From NCBI RefSeq assembly GCF_002078875.1, contig NC_034414.1:36100790-36164789 (forward strand): 64,000 nt of DNA, in the 5' to 3' direction. Shown one piece after another: positions 25,132 to 37,142 of this stretch. Each line of letters begins with the position of its first letter. Position 1 is the stretch's first letter. This DNA is from Numida meleagris. Its lineage: Eukaryota; Chordata; Aves; Galliformes; Numididae. The translations under genes and the position numbers were made by a program. The notes beneath the pieces are model-generated. The model was given only the letters and a program-made list of their open reading frames with translations. It searched no databases and had not been told where the DNA came from.

Positions 25132-25296
25132 AAAGGGAGAAAGGAAGAAAGAGAGAGAAAGAGAAAGAGAGAAAAAGGAAAGAAAGAAGAAAGGGAGAAA
25201 GGGAGAAAGGGAGAAAGGGAGAAAGGGAGAAAGGGAGAAAGGGAGAAAGGGAGAAAGGGAGAAAGGGAGAAAGGGAGAAAGGGAGAAAGGAAGAAG
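25132..25296 (+). repeat. 165-bp pure purine tract with (AAAGGGAG)n core
   Basis: No pyrimidine occurs from 25132 to 25296. The 3' part (about 25191-25286) consists of roughly twelve tandem copies of the 8-mer aaagggag. Such tracts are known to form triplexes. The regularly spaced GGG runs with 5-nt loops also fit the canonical G-quadruplex pattern. The reverse-strand frame through it is a low-complexity artefact. Confidence 0.95.
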
Positions 25297-26404
25297 CATT
25301 CTTAACTAATATACTTCAGTTATTAATAATCCCTTGGAAAACAGATAAATTAATTACAATTATCTCCCACTTGGATAATTATGTGTACAGCATTCATATG
25401 AGGGAATGTCTAAAAAAAACAGGCAAAATCAACACATATACATTTTCTTAAATAAAAAACTTGCAAAAAACAAAGTCAGGCACTCGGTTCCTCTTTCATT
25501 CCATATGATACACAGCTGTGTCAATCCCATCAGGAAACAGGCAACAGGAAATTCTTAACATTCTGAAGAGAAATCTAAAGATGTGTCTCATCACCCTTCC
25601 TCCTAAAAGTGCTTTTCGATTGTCTAAAAGACGTTTACACCAGTTCTAAAAGTATTAATTACTTTACTGAGCCTTTTAGCAGCTCTGGGCCTCATTAAGT
25701 AACTAACAAGGAGTCACAAAAATATATTTTGTGAAGTTGCCTTCACTTTTTCATTTCCTCCATTCCAAAATATAAATCAATAAGAAAAGCATGACGTCAA
25801 TGGACAAAATCAAAGCCAAGTACCTCAGCTACTGGAAGATACTCCCTCGTAATGTGTGTTATTTGTTTTTCTAACTATAGCTCTTGCATATATAATTCCA
25901 TTATACTTTTATAAATCACCGTTTTGAAAAATGCTTTTGAACCATTAATATATTTTCCTGGTTAAAATTCTTTGAGATGTTCTTAACAAGAGTCTTAGAT
26001 AATGAATTTGGGCAAACTCTGGAACAGTCTTTACAGTATTATCATTCTCATTAATTTTCAGAACTACCCACTGTGTTGAGATGATTGTCATGGGCCTAAG
26101 ACTTCAATTTGACTAAATATTTTTGCATATATTTCAACATATAAGTAACTAACAGATGTTTAAAATGTTAAGTTCACATTCTAGAAATAGTTAAATGTTT
26201 ACTATAATATCATAATTTGGTTTTGCGCCTGTTTTTATTTTACTGCTTCTATCTTTAAACACTCCTTTAGTGTCCTAGTTGGCTGTAGACAAAATGCTTT
26301 TAAATGACTCCGCGAGGAAATAAAACATACTTGGTTTAGTAAATACAGCTGTGCTTTTAAAGAAAAAGAAACAACAACAGCTACTACATAATGATACCAC
26401 AAAT
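25297..26404. other. Non-coding, no gene recognised
   Basis: AT-rich DNA between the two purine tracts. I see no CR1, SINE or exon. Confidence 0.55.
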
Positions 26405-26482
26405 GAAAAAAAGAAAGGAAAAAAGGAAAAAAGGAAAAGGAAAAGGGGAGAGGAGAGGAGAGGAGAGGAGAGGAGAGGAGAG
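26405..26482 (+). repeat. Pure purine tract ending in (GGAGA)n
   Basis: 78 bp of A and G only, ending in about seven copies of aggag and stopping at the N at 26483. Simple repeats commonly end contigs, so the true length is unknown. Confidence 0.93.
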
Positions 26483-26483
26483 N
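26483..26483. other. Single ambiguous base (N) at a probable sequence seam
   Basis: This is the only N noticed in the window. It sits exactly between a purine simple repeat and the middle of a CR1 element. It probably marks an unresolved join or a collapsed gap rather than a single uncertain base. Confidence 0.85.
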
Positions 26484-26822
26484 ATCTGATTCATGTTTAT
26501 AAATATCTAAGGTCCGGGAGGCAAAGGGACAAAGCCAGACTCTTTTCAGTGGTGCGTGGTGATAGGACAAAGGGAAACGGCCACAAACTGAAGCATAGGA
26601 AGTTCCACACAAATGTGCATAAGATCTTCTTTCACAGTAAGGGTGACGGAGCACTGGAGTAGGCTACCCAGAGAGGTTGTGGAGTCTCCTTCTCTGGAGA
26701 TGTTCAAGACCCACCTGGACACCTACCTGTGCAACCTGGTCTAGGGAACCTGCTTTGGCAGGGGGGTTGGACTAGATAATCTCTAGAGGCCCTTCCAGCC
26801 CCTACAATTGTGTGATTTTGTG
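26484..26822 (+). mobile_element. Young CR1 LINE 3' fragment, starts at the N
   Basis: Its first base aligns to 19343 of the right-arm CR1, and the first 95 or so bases are identical to it. Over the whole 339 bp I count roughly twenty differences, so it is a separate copy of the same young subfamily. It ends in 'aattgtgtgattttgtgatt'. The missing upstream 72 bp of homology is exactly what lies at 19271-19342. Several small changes near 26620-26650 shift the coding remnant. Confidence 0.92.
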
Positions 26823-26911
26823 ATTATCACCACAGTACCTTCAGTATATTTTGATGCTAATAAATTAACCCTCCTTTTTTGTTTTCTTTTCATGATAGAG
26901 GTAGTCTACTA

Positions 26912-26963
26912 CTATTATTTTCATTATACAGATGGAGAAAAACTAAGTGCAGAAGGAGGCCAG
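26912..26963 (-). mobile_element. Possible MIR-like SINE relic
   Basis: 'ttattttcattatacagatg' followed by 'gagaaaaactaagtgcagaa' resembles the reverse complement of the MIR 3' part, where 'ccattttacagatg' is followed by 'gaaactgaggcacaga'. It is short and diverged. Support comes from visual similarity only. Confidence 0.35.
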
Positions 26964-27511
26964 TATCAATTCATGGCCTAACTGCGAACATAGCTTGTAG
27001 GTTATAGCTCAGTTACATAGGAGATGGCGTCAATAGGAAAAACAGAACACATTAGTTTCCTTTTGCTCTCTTACTTCTTTCTCTGCTGGTTCAGTAACCC
27101 AGAACATCACTGAAGAGTTTGCTCTCTGGTCTAATTTCAGTTGGATTGGAAACAGCTGCTAGCATAAGAATGCACATCAAATATTAGAGTGACAAAGTGG
27201 CTAAGCTTGGCCCTATTTTTCTAGTGCAACTAACAGTAGAGTGGGCAACAACATCTGAGCTCTTGGTTGGGTGAGCGGTGCAGTGGGATCACTTGTTAAC
27301 TAGTCAAGGCTATTAGGACAATTATGCTGAGCAGGTGTTGCAAATCAGCCACATGGTACCAGTAGGTAGGACTCTAAGTCGTTGGTTTCTAGAGCTGTTT
27401 TCAGAGAGATGGTTTGTTTGAAAAATGCATTTAGGGTTAAAATGTTTCTGGATTCTAGTTTTTGGATCACTACAATTCAGGTGACTTCAGGTAAGTCTCT
27501 TCTCCCGCCCA

Positions 27512-27531
27512 CCCCCCCCCCCCTTTTTTTT
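27512..27531. repeat. C12-T8 homopolymer junction
   Basis: Twelve C directly followed by eight T. Runs like this are prone to sequencing error, so the exact length is doubtful. Confidence 0.9.
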
Positions 27532-28603
27532 GTTTGTTTTCCCACTCACATTTCTTCTTGGTGGAATCTTGCCCCACTGCCTAATACAGACTGTACAGAC
27601 ATTACTTGATGCTCAGTTCTTTGACCCTGTGAATTGTCCTAAAACATGCTAGCACTGTTTGTCTTATTACACTGAAACTATTCCTCACAAGTCCTTTGCT
27701 ACAGAATATAGCACTTCTAGGGATTCTTAATTTTACATTAGCACTAAGATGTATGGAATAAGGGATTTTGAATAAATTAGGACAGGATGAGAATTCGCTG
27801 TCTAGTTTGTCTTCTGGTGACTGTGATTATTGAGAAAAGTCTATTTCTGACTTCACAAGGTGGATAATATTTAAGATACCAATAAAACCTATTTGAAATT
27901 TAAGCAGTTCTTGCTATTTGATAAAAATAATCTTTCTTAATGTGAGGAATTTTGCAGCATAAGGCTCTAATCCTGTAAATAAATGCTCCAAGGTGCAGAC
28001 CATAACTACAGTATGAGAAATGAAATTCAAAAACAAAAATCTTAATGAAATTAAGAATTATAACTAGTGATAAGAAAGGCAGGATAGGGTCATATCTGGT
28101 AGGAATTATTTCCTTGCTATATTCACTAAATAACTTTTTGTTTGTCAATAGTGATTCAGATTTTCTCTATGCTAAAATTTTTACCTTTATTCAGGATCTA
28201 GTTTTGGCACCCTTGTATTTGTTCTTTGCTCTTTAAAAGCAGTACAGGTGCTGCTTTTCTGTTCAATGCTCTTCTCATTCTGGAAGAGCCGACAGATGGC
28301 TGAAGAACTTACTATAACTGAAGGTAGCGCACAGGCAGTTGTCTGAGGGTGGTGACACTCTTGCCTTAGGAAAATGAACTATTTCTCATTCGGACAGTAC
28401 AGAAACCTTCAGTTGAGCGATAAACTACAATTGGCTTGAAATGAGAATTATAGGTTGATTGAGTAGTGAGCAAGGTGCTGTATTATTCTTCAAATGAGAG
28501 CTCCCATAGTTTATCTTCCAAATGTGTTAAGTATGCATTGCATTGTCATTCAGTCTCTGTGCATATTGGTGGAAGAGCCTGCTGTGCCCACAAAAATGTG
28601 GGT

Positions 28604-28672
28604 TGTAGTTTAAGGCCTTTCCCCTTTGTCCTATCACTATCAGTCCATGTAAAAAGTTACTCCCAAAGGAGA
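28604..28672 (-). mobile_element. Short CR1 LINE relic
   Basis: 'cccctttgtcctatcactat' followed by 'ccatgtaaaaagttactccc' matches the reverse complement of the CR1 block that encodes the DRTRG-like motif (compare 'cccctttgtcctatcaccac'-type sequence in other copies). The 3' terminus and the rest of ORF2 are missing, so this is an internal scrap. Confidence 0.6.
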
Positions 28673-31600
28673 GTAAAGGAGAGTCTTGTTTTGAAACACA
28701 AAAAGTTGGGGAAGTGGTTTATTATTACTATTTTTAGATTATTTTTCCTCAAATAATAATATGTAATTGAGTAGTTATACTTTTGTTGCAGAACGTGCAG
28801 TACTATGGCTAGAAGAGATGGGTTACTGAAGAGAGGCTTTTAGGTTATTTGGCTCCTTTGCACTTCAGAAGGAAGAAATTTCCCTTTCCTTCTAGGGTAG
28901 GCTTTTTTGCAAGCTGACAATCACTATGCTTCAGAGTGAAGAAGGTGTTGCTGTCTTGGTTTCAGCTATTCATTGCTTGTGAAGATTTAATCACTAAGCT
29001 GGCTGAAGATGAAGTCCTGTTACTTCACAGGTCATTTGCAGTACTGGTAGTCATAATGAAAGCTTCTGTAACCTGATCTGCCTGAAAAGACAACTCTTGC
29101 ATGACTTAGAAAAGCAGTAAGCACTTTCATTTTTATTTATCTATTTTAAGAGAGATCTGATCAAGTATGTACTTCTGTGATTCTGTTTATAGGTGCAAGT
29201 AGTATAAATGAATCTGAAAATTAAGTTGTCGTATGCTATTGCACCTAAAAATCCATATGAACATCTTGCTCTGTAAGTAATTATTTCTTTAGAACTTGCC
29301 TCATAACCTACACACATAGACCTTCAATCTGTATTTGTCTCCTAGCTATGTAACCAGTGATCTCTACTTTTTGGGAGAAGTACATGTATGTATTTTTGTT
29401 GGCATTGTTTTAGCTGTTACGTTCAGTTCGTATACTACAAAACAAACTTAGTATTTTTAACACAGTCTACATTTTTTTAATACATTCTGAATTTCTTTGG
29501 AAAAGCAAAATTGTCATTCCTAGTTCTGAAGTTGTAAATAATCAGTCTGTAGACCACTGACCACTGCAGAGCCACAAACCTATTTGTTTAGATGGTTCTG
29601 TCCTTGGTATTGTAGTACATCATCTTTGTAAATTCATCTGATAACTGGAAATCCTTGTGCAGTGTAGGTGCAGGGACTGATAATAAAGCTTTTTGTGTTT
29701 TTGTAACCAAGGCATTTGAGGAAAGATGGAGAAAGTAATTGCTTCCCTTTGGATTGTCATCAAAATACGTGACTCTAGCTGAAAGAGTATGGTGGGCTAA
29801 CACCTAATCTGTGCTGTGCACTGAGGACTAAATGCTTTCTATATCACACAATAGTAATGACAAGTAATTGGGGAGCTCTGCAGGATACAGAGAAAGTTTT
29901 AATTTATATCTGCTAAAGACTGATGAAAAATGCATTGTTTCTTGCTTCCCTTTGATGCTGTGACTATGCCTGGTTTCTTTTGCCAGCACCATAGGCTTTC
30001 TGCTTGCTGTAGATCTGTAAAGCTACCCTTCTGGAAAGGAGGTTGCTCTTGATTCTTGTTTCTGCAGCTTCCCCTTCCTGCTGGCTTTCAGCTCCATTTG
30101 CCTTTTGCCAATGCTGACAAAAGCTGTTGAAGATACTGGGCTCTACTGGCTTGTTTTGTGGCATACACCATAGGATGATATTCTTATACCCATAAGTATT
30201 AATGGGGGAGTGCTGGGGGATGGGAGAGGAAGCACTTTTTCTCCATAATAACTTGTCAAACCCGTCTTTATAGTATAGCATTATAGATATGTTTGGGTCA
30301 TATTAGTAGCCTTCAACCAACAAAATACTTAGGCTTGTGTTAGCTGTAAGTCAGTGAATAATTCCATTGACTACAGTGTGATGCTTACCTACTTAAATAT
30401 TTTAAGTGCTTTTCCAGGCTGGAGTCTTATTAATAACTTGTAATTTCTGTGTGTGTAGTTTGAGTATACAGAATACCCATGTAGTGAATTATTCCTTTGT
30501 GTTTTATCAAACTGAATAGTATTTTTCTATCTGTCTGCTATACTCATTTTTTTAACGTGTTAATGACATTCATCTTGTCTATCTGTGGCATTTTTAATGT
30601 GCCCATCACCGGGGTATCTGCCTCTCTCTTCTGCAAAATAAATGCCTCTGAAGAAGAGATAGGAATGGTAATGCATGTATAATTTTTTTTAAAATTGTTA
30701 CTGAAAAATGGTACCTTTATTTCGTCCTCCACCTCCCTACTCCTCCTATATTTATTTTTCCTAGTGACAAAATCTGCAGCAGAGAGCGCCAAGCAACAAG
30801 TTTATCAATTTGAACAGGCCAACTGCGCAACTAAATGTATGTGAAACTTAACAAATCCCTTGGGGAGGCTGACTGTAAGAATTTCCTAGTCTGTGTCGAG
30901 TTACTGAGGTGCGACATGTTGGATTGAACTTAATGCCTTAGGCAAGCACAGTCAAATAGAAAGAGTTTTAAGATTTTGCTGTGCCCATGAAGGGATCTGC
31001 TGGTAGTTGTCTAAATTAAGCTTTCAGAAAAGAATATAACACTATCATGAGCTTTTTCCCTTGAATATTTTGGCAGGTTATTCTGGTTTAAAAGAAATCC
31101 AAGTAGGATTTCCTCAGTGTAAGCCTCATAGCAGTTGCAAAAAGATTGAAGGGTTATTCCTCTTACTAGGAGCAGCAAAATACTGGAACAGAAATTTTCC
31201 ATTACAGTGTGCTTCTTTTTCTTATGTTGTAGCATCCTAGCCAAACCAAGGATGATCTGCCCCTTACATGGGAGATGACTACTGTGACCTGGTAACTGCT
31301 GCAAAGAGTGCAGGCACTGCACAACTGCCCTGGGTTTTTTCACCACTTCCTTTCTTCTTGCTTGTGTTTCAGTGGGGGGAAAACTGATCCTGGTGATTGG
31401 TCTTGCCTTAGTGACCTCTCTGACTCTGCTGACTTCTTCAGTGCTACTACAGCTTATGAAGGAGTTGTGCTACAGAGACTAAATGAGGTCTTCCTGTGGT
31501 TATGTAGATGTGAGAAGGCTGAGGGCCACCAGGAGGTGAGGGAAAAGAGCAGCTGAAGTTGTTGCTATGTCTAGGACCTGGACAGAGGGGCAGGCTTTGA

Positions 31601-33367
31601 GCTGCCATAGTCACAGCACGCAGGAGTGACAAAGCAGAGGGGTTCCTCTTCACCTCATCAGGAAAGTCTGAAATCTTAGATTTCTCTGTGTGCTGGTCTT
31701 GTTCTCTGCCCTTGTTCTCCAACTATTTTGTTGTCCTTTTAAATTAGGTGGGTAGTAATTCGTTGTCCTATAAGATTTGGGAAGGAAAATTAATCATATA
31801 CCTGCTACTTGGGTTATTTGAGGACAGTGTGGGGTTAAGGCACTGGTGTATACTTGTCAACTCTGTTTAGATACCAGTATTCCTTTAGCTCTTTGCAGTA
31901 CCAGTAGTGATGCTGTTCTCAGCTGTAGAATGGGTCTACGCCCTTTGCTCATTTGTTAATCCATGAGCTCCAGCAATTAGCTAGTCAAATATCATGGGAC
32001 AGAAGAATGATGCTGATCTCTCCAGTGGGGTCATATGTTTATATTGAACCATTACATTTTTTTAATTGGACAGATGAAGAGTTGGTAAGTGTATTTCTCA
32101 TGCTGTCCTAGAAGGCTGTTGGTTCGGTGTTGTTTCTGAAAGCCACTGATAGTACTTCAGAGTTTCTTGTTCCAGGGAGATGAAACGCTGCTTCAAAAAA
32201 ATGCAGGAACAGGGATTTAGGAATATGAACAAGTGTGTTTAATCTGTCTCCTCTTGCTCAGAGCAGGCAGTAGTTTGTCCGTACAGTGACCATTCCCTAG
32301 AGCTAATTACTATAATTCATTAGCAAAGCCTCACTTCCTGGCTGATTTGAGTTGATTAGTAGACACTTTGTTCTATCACCTTTTTTGGCTGAGTGTTCAG
32401 TGGGATTTCAGACTCCAAAGATGTAATGGATTTACATGTAGCACTTACACAGCAGGGAGAAACAACTGAAATCTAATGCAACCTGATGCTTTTCATGTAG
32501 CTTTTGGGACTTTGTGCAAGGATAATGGGAGCTTTTTAACTCTAAACAGAGAAAGTCTCTTCCCTTCTTCCCAGAAGCTTTCCGTCTGAGCTCTGGGACA
32601 TTATCCTGTGAGCTGATTATGGCTGACCACATTCAGAGAACATAACATAATTTGTTTCTGTAATGCTAATAACATCGTAATAACATTGTAGAAGGTTGTA
32701 GATATTCCTGTAGGAGAGCAGGAGCTGTTTAAGTTGACTGTAGGACATGAGCAATTGTTTTTCAGATAGAGGAAAAAAAGTCACTTGTCTTTTACCACTG
32801 TCTGATTTGAGGATAACCCGTCTTTTATTTGCTTATGTATTTTAGTAGACCATGAACCTGTAAGTCCTGAGGCTATGGGAAAATTGCAGTTACATCAGAG
32901 AATGTACAAATTGCAGTGAATTCAATATATGTGCAGATTTTATCATGGTTTAATGACTGTTCTCCTACTTGTAGATTTCAGGTTTGCCAGTACTTTTTTT
33001 TTAATGTTCAGACAAGTATTACTCAGTTTGTCTGCCTATGGACAAATAAAGCCCATGATGTATAGCACTATTTTAATATCTTGTTCATGTTAATATGGAT
33101 TACAGTCAAGATCTGCTCTTCTTTGTGTTGTTGTCTGAGGACATAACACTTCAAATTTTTTTGTTCTACTACTTAGTTATAAAACTAGTTAAAAATATAG
33201 AGTAAGGGGTATATTTTTGAAGACAGGCTTAAAAAAAAAAAACAACACTCATTTTCCATTTCACAGCAGTACTTTGAGAAAGACATTAACAGACCTGGTT
33301 TTAAATGTTTAGCAGAGAGTAGAACACTTTGGTGTGGGGAATGAGTTCTTTTAGTTCACATTAAAAG

Positions 33368-34142
33368 AATCCTAGAATCACCAAGGTTGGAAAAGGCCTC
33401 TGAGATCATCCAGGCCAACTGTCCACCTATCACCAATATTTTTTCTAAACCATGTCACTCAGTACAGCATCTGAACATTTCTTGAACACTTCCAGGGACA
33501 GTCACTCCACAACCTCCCTTGGCAGCCCATTCCAGAGTCTGACTGCTTTTTTGGAGAAGAATATTTTCCTAACATCCAACCTGAATCTCCCCTGGCACAA
33601 CTTGAGGCCGTTCCCTCTAGTCCTATTGCTAGTTACATGGCAGAACAGGCTGACCTCCACCCTACCACAACCTCCCTTCAGGTAGTTGTAGAGAGTGATA
33701 AGGTCTTCCTCAAGCTTTCTCTTCTGCAGACTAAATAATCCTAGTTCCCTTAGCCATTCCTCATAAGACTTGTGCTCCAGACCCCTCACAGCTTCATTGC
33801 CCTTCTCTGGACACACTCCAGGGCCTCAGTGTCTTTCTGGTAGTGAGGGTCCCAAAACTGAACGCAGTGCTTGAGGTGCGGCCTCATCAGTGTTGAGTAC
33901 CAAGGGATGATCACTTCCCTGCTCCTTCTGCCAACACTATTTCTGATACAAGCCAGGATGCCATTGGCCTTCTTGGCCACCTGGGCACACTGCTGGCTCA
34001 TGTTCAGCTGAATGTTGATTGATACCCCCAGGTCCATTTCCTCTACACCATCTTCCAGCCACTTTGCCCCAAGCCAGTAGCTTGGGTTGGACTGCATTTC
34101 TTTGGTGTCCAGTCTATATGGTGTTTTGCCTTGGGCTTTCAT
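33368..34142 (-). mobile_element. CR1 LINE fragment (older subfamily)
   Basis: The 3' terminus at 33368 reads 'agaatcaccaaggttggaaa' followed by 'ggcctctgagatcatccagg' on the plus strand. The element then runs through the ORF2 end, including 'cctcataagacttgtgctcc' and 'gccattggccttcttggcca', and stops near 34142. It is 5'-truncated, about 775 bp long, and of a different subfamily from the young copies. Confidence 0.93.
33502..34142 (-). pseudogene. CR1 ORF2 C-terminal fragment, frameshifted
   Basis: Two overlapping minus-strand frames cover it. The upstream frame (34142 to 33786) contains [20 protein letters not shown] and [18 protein letters not shown]. The downstream frame (33816 to 33502) contains [35 protein letters not shown] and [11 protein letters not shown]. 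The frame changes between 33786 and 33816. The catalytic palm is not present, so no activity is expected. Confidence 0.85.
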
Positions 34143-34689
34143 TATTTACTACTTCAAGAAGGATTGGTTGTCAGATAATATTGTACTGTGAGTTACTGTA
34201 TTCCAATAAAGCCGTGGCCTTGGCCTTAAATCTGATTACCAGAGATCTATGTTTTGTCTGTGTAGTTCAGAGTAGCTTCTGCAATGTAACAAACATTTTA
34301 AAGATTTACTTTCTTCTGGAATGTGAGAACATTGTTCCTACTTAGTGTTTCTTCCCCCAGAGAAGTATGCATCTTCAGATACTTGTTGTTTTTTTTTTTT
34401 TGTACATATTATAAATTGCTGACTACACGCTTTAAGAGTGCTCTGACTAAAAAGAGAGGCTTTGCAATTTTGTTGAAAGAACTTGATAGTGTTCTTTCTA
34501 TTCAAGGTAGATTTTGATAGAGAACCAAAGTTCTTGGAAAAGCAAGTATTTCAGGACAGATTAACTGGGACATATTAATTCTTCTAGGCTTTGTAGCTTT
34601 GTTTCTAGTAACAAAAGTAGTTCTGTAATACAACAATATTCATATTTAGCTACAACTTAAATTCTGTGAAAAGGAGAGTAAAATATTTA
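34143..34689. other. Non-coding, no feature recognised
   Basis: T-rich spacer between two CR1 fragments, with a poly-T run near 34388-34400. No exon is recognised. Confidence 0.6.
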
Positions 34690-34957
34690 TCAGGGAATAC
34701 AGCGATAGGACAAGGGGCAATGGTTTTAATCTAAAACAGTATAGATATAGATTAGGTATTAGGAAGAAACTGTTTACATTGAAGGTGGCAAGGCACTGTT
34801 GCAGGGGAGCAGGTTGCCCAGAGAAGCTGTGGATTCCCATTCATGAAGTGTTCAAGGCCAGGCTGGATGAGGCTTTGAGCGATGAGATCTAGTAGAAGGT
34901 GCCTATCGCAGGGGGTTGGAACTAAGTGGTCTTTGACCTCCCTTCCTAACCATTTTA
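34690..34957 (+). mobile_element. CR1 LINE 3' fragment, decayed
   Basis: 'gcgataggacaaggggcaat' is followed by 'taggaagaaactgtttacat', 'gaagctgtggattcccattc' and 'aggccaggctggatgaggct'. It ends with a degraded terminus ('cttcctaaccattttaattt'). The order of blocks matches the CR1 at 23181-23487, in a more eroded form. Confidence 0.85.
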
Positions 34958-37056
34958 ATTTTATTATATACATTATTTTATACTAAAAACTCTTAACGAT
35001 ATTTAAATACAGTAGAAACAGCAGTAGTATGTGGGAGTCTAAACTGGCCTTAGACCTATACTAGCTGTGGAGTTCTGCTAGAGCCCTCTGACAGTGAAGG
35101 AGTGTGCCAGATTCAGAGCTTTATGTAAGGGGAACCTAATTGAATACAACGATGGAAGGGCTTGCAGATTGGCAGGGCATGGCTCTGCCTTTCATCCACT
35201 GATAAGTAGATCTGGCCATCTTCCCAATGATAAAGATGTTGCTGTGCCTTGGACAGCTGGTATAACTGCAGCTGTGGGAGGCATTTCTTTTGGATATTTG
35301 CAGTGTATCCTACCATGCTTTGTTGTATTCTGTGTCTGTGCTGTTATCAATACTATTCTGTTAAAACTGACTGGACTTTTTATTTGTGAATATTTAGAGC
35401 ACTAGTAAGTAGAAACTTCTGCCTGACTTAAATGGTTCAAAAGTGTGTAGCAGTGTTGTCCATCTAACCTGGTGAGCAACTGAAATGCACTTCTAGCTGC
35501 ATAAGCTGCATTAGCTATTCTGAAGTTTAAATTGAATAATTTACATAAATTCTTACAGATTTGGGATGTTCTGTTTCTGAGAATAGTGGGCATGTGAACT
35601 ATAAGCTCTTTCAATTGTGGGCTTATGATGGTTTTGACTTCCTGATTGAACTGATTCAACTTTTAAAATTAGGTATTTCAAATGACAGTGATTACAAAAT
35701 GTGGTAAGCAAAGCACTTTCGTGCTTCCCTACACAAGTCTGTCAGGAAAACAGTTTGCCAACACTAGTAGAAAATAACCACAAAATAGTATGTGAATATC
35801 AGAGAAGTTAAGTTGCTGAAACACTAAAGTGAATGTTTCTCAAATATTTTCTTTAGGCTGGGAGCAGAAATATATGCAAATAAATGGCTGGATGTGAAGA
35901 AATATACTTCAGATAAGAATAACTCATTTTGAGTATTTTCTCAAATATGTTAAATTTCCAAGAATTTCTGCCCCTCTTCTGTCCTCCTTCCTTCCATATA
36001 AAATGCTTTATAAGTTCTTTATCTCCTGTCCATAATAGCATAGCATTCACTGACACTAATGATAATTTCAATTATGCCTAGTACTAAGGAAGTATCACCT
36101 CTTCTGGGGTCAAATTAACTACATTTGCATAAAACCGTGGTTCCTAAAAAACCCACTGCTGAATTTCAGTGTACTGTGTATACTGTATAGCTTTTCGAGT
36201 CACTCCTCTGATTGCTTGGCCTTATTAACCTCTCTCTAGCATTTCCACAGCCTCTACTTGGCTAGTTTTCAGATGTTTCTTAATTAATTTTGTGGTGTTC
36301 CTGGTTGTCAGATAGGAGTTTGTACTGCTTTCAAAAGATATAATGTATCCCATTATTAAAGACAGCAGGTTTCAAGAAAGCACACTTGAGTGAACTCAGA
36401 ATTGGTAGGTAGCTTTCTGTAGGAAGCAGGTGTGTGCTGAACTGACATGAAGATAGCTGACAGTTCTTTACAAAAACATTAACAAGGGGTTAAGCACTAA
36501 CTTTGCTAGTACAAAGAATGGAAGCTTAACACTTGACTGGTTTGACTAAATGTGGCCTAAAACTTAAATGATGTTGCTAAATGCTGAAATTGAGTTAGGT
36601 TATTATGGATGAGTATAGAAGAATGGTATGGAACAGCAGAGATAAATTTTGAGAGAGGAGTTTAGGTACAAAGTGAAAGGTAGCAGTAATGTGGAACAGT
36701 CTATGTACTTCTAGACTGTAGTGTCAGACCTACCCTATTTTTTTTTCTTCAGTAGCAGAAACACTCTTTAAGTAGAAGACAAAGTATGTAGTATGTCATG
36801 ATTTTAATAAATGTATTTTAGTAAAAATCTTAGCTTTTGGTAAATATCTTTTTTTTTTTTTTTAACATCAGATGCTCATTGATGACATGGCTAAGATGAA
36901 ATTACCACAAAGTGGAGTGAGGATGATGATGACTGATGAAAAATTTCATAATCACATGGAAAACCTAGAATCCTAAGATAGGTACCAAACTTATGTGCTG
37001 CAGTGAGTAACATGAGTGCAGTTTCACAAAGAGGGAGCTGGTGGGATATCTTCAGG
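34958..37056. other. Non-coding, no gene recognised
   Basis: An open frame of 103 codons (35094-35405, plus, starting at GTG) has two hydrophobic stretches but no recognised motif, and I do not treat it as a gene. A poly-T run lies near 36850-36863. Confidence 0.5.
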
Positions 37057-37142
37057 ATCTAGTGGTTGGTGACCCTGCCTGTGGCAGGTGGGTTTGGAAC
37101 TTGATGATCTTTGAGGTCCCTTCCAACCCAAGCCATTCTATG
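37057..37142 (+). mobile_element. CR1 LINE extreme 3' fragment
   Basis: 'tctagtggttggtgaccctg' is followed by 'ggaacttgatgatctttgag' and 'gtcccttccaacccaagcca', then 'ttctatga'. Only about 85 bp of the 3' UTR is recognisable. Confidence 0.85.

Larger units (their letters stand above)
26964..33367. other. AT-rich non-coding DNA, no gene recognised
   Basis: T/G-rich on the plus strand from about 28 kb. It contains a CR1 scrap (28604-28672), a C/T homopolymer pair (27512-27531) and an exon-like open frame around 31373-31535. Otherwise I see no recognisable element. Confidence 0.55.

Noticed and set aside
24970..25299. 109-codon minus frame with repeated LPFSLSPF units as a repeat protein
   Set aside because: It is a translation of the purine tandem repeat and its flank. 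The periodicity comes from the 8-bp DNA unit.
26351..26662. 103-codon plus frame crossing the N
   Set aside because: It joins low-complexity Lys/Arg/Glu from the purine tract to a CR1 remnant across an unresolved base. It is artificial.
35094..35405. 103-codon plus frame with hydrophobic stretches
   Set aside because: It starts at GTG, matches no family I know and lacks splice or promoter signals.
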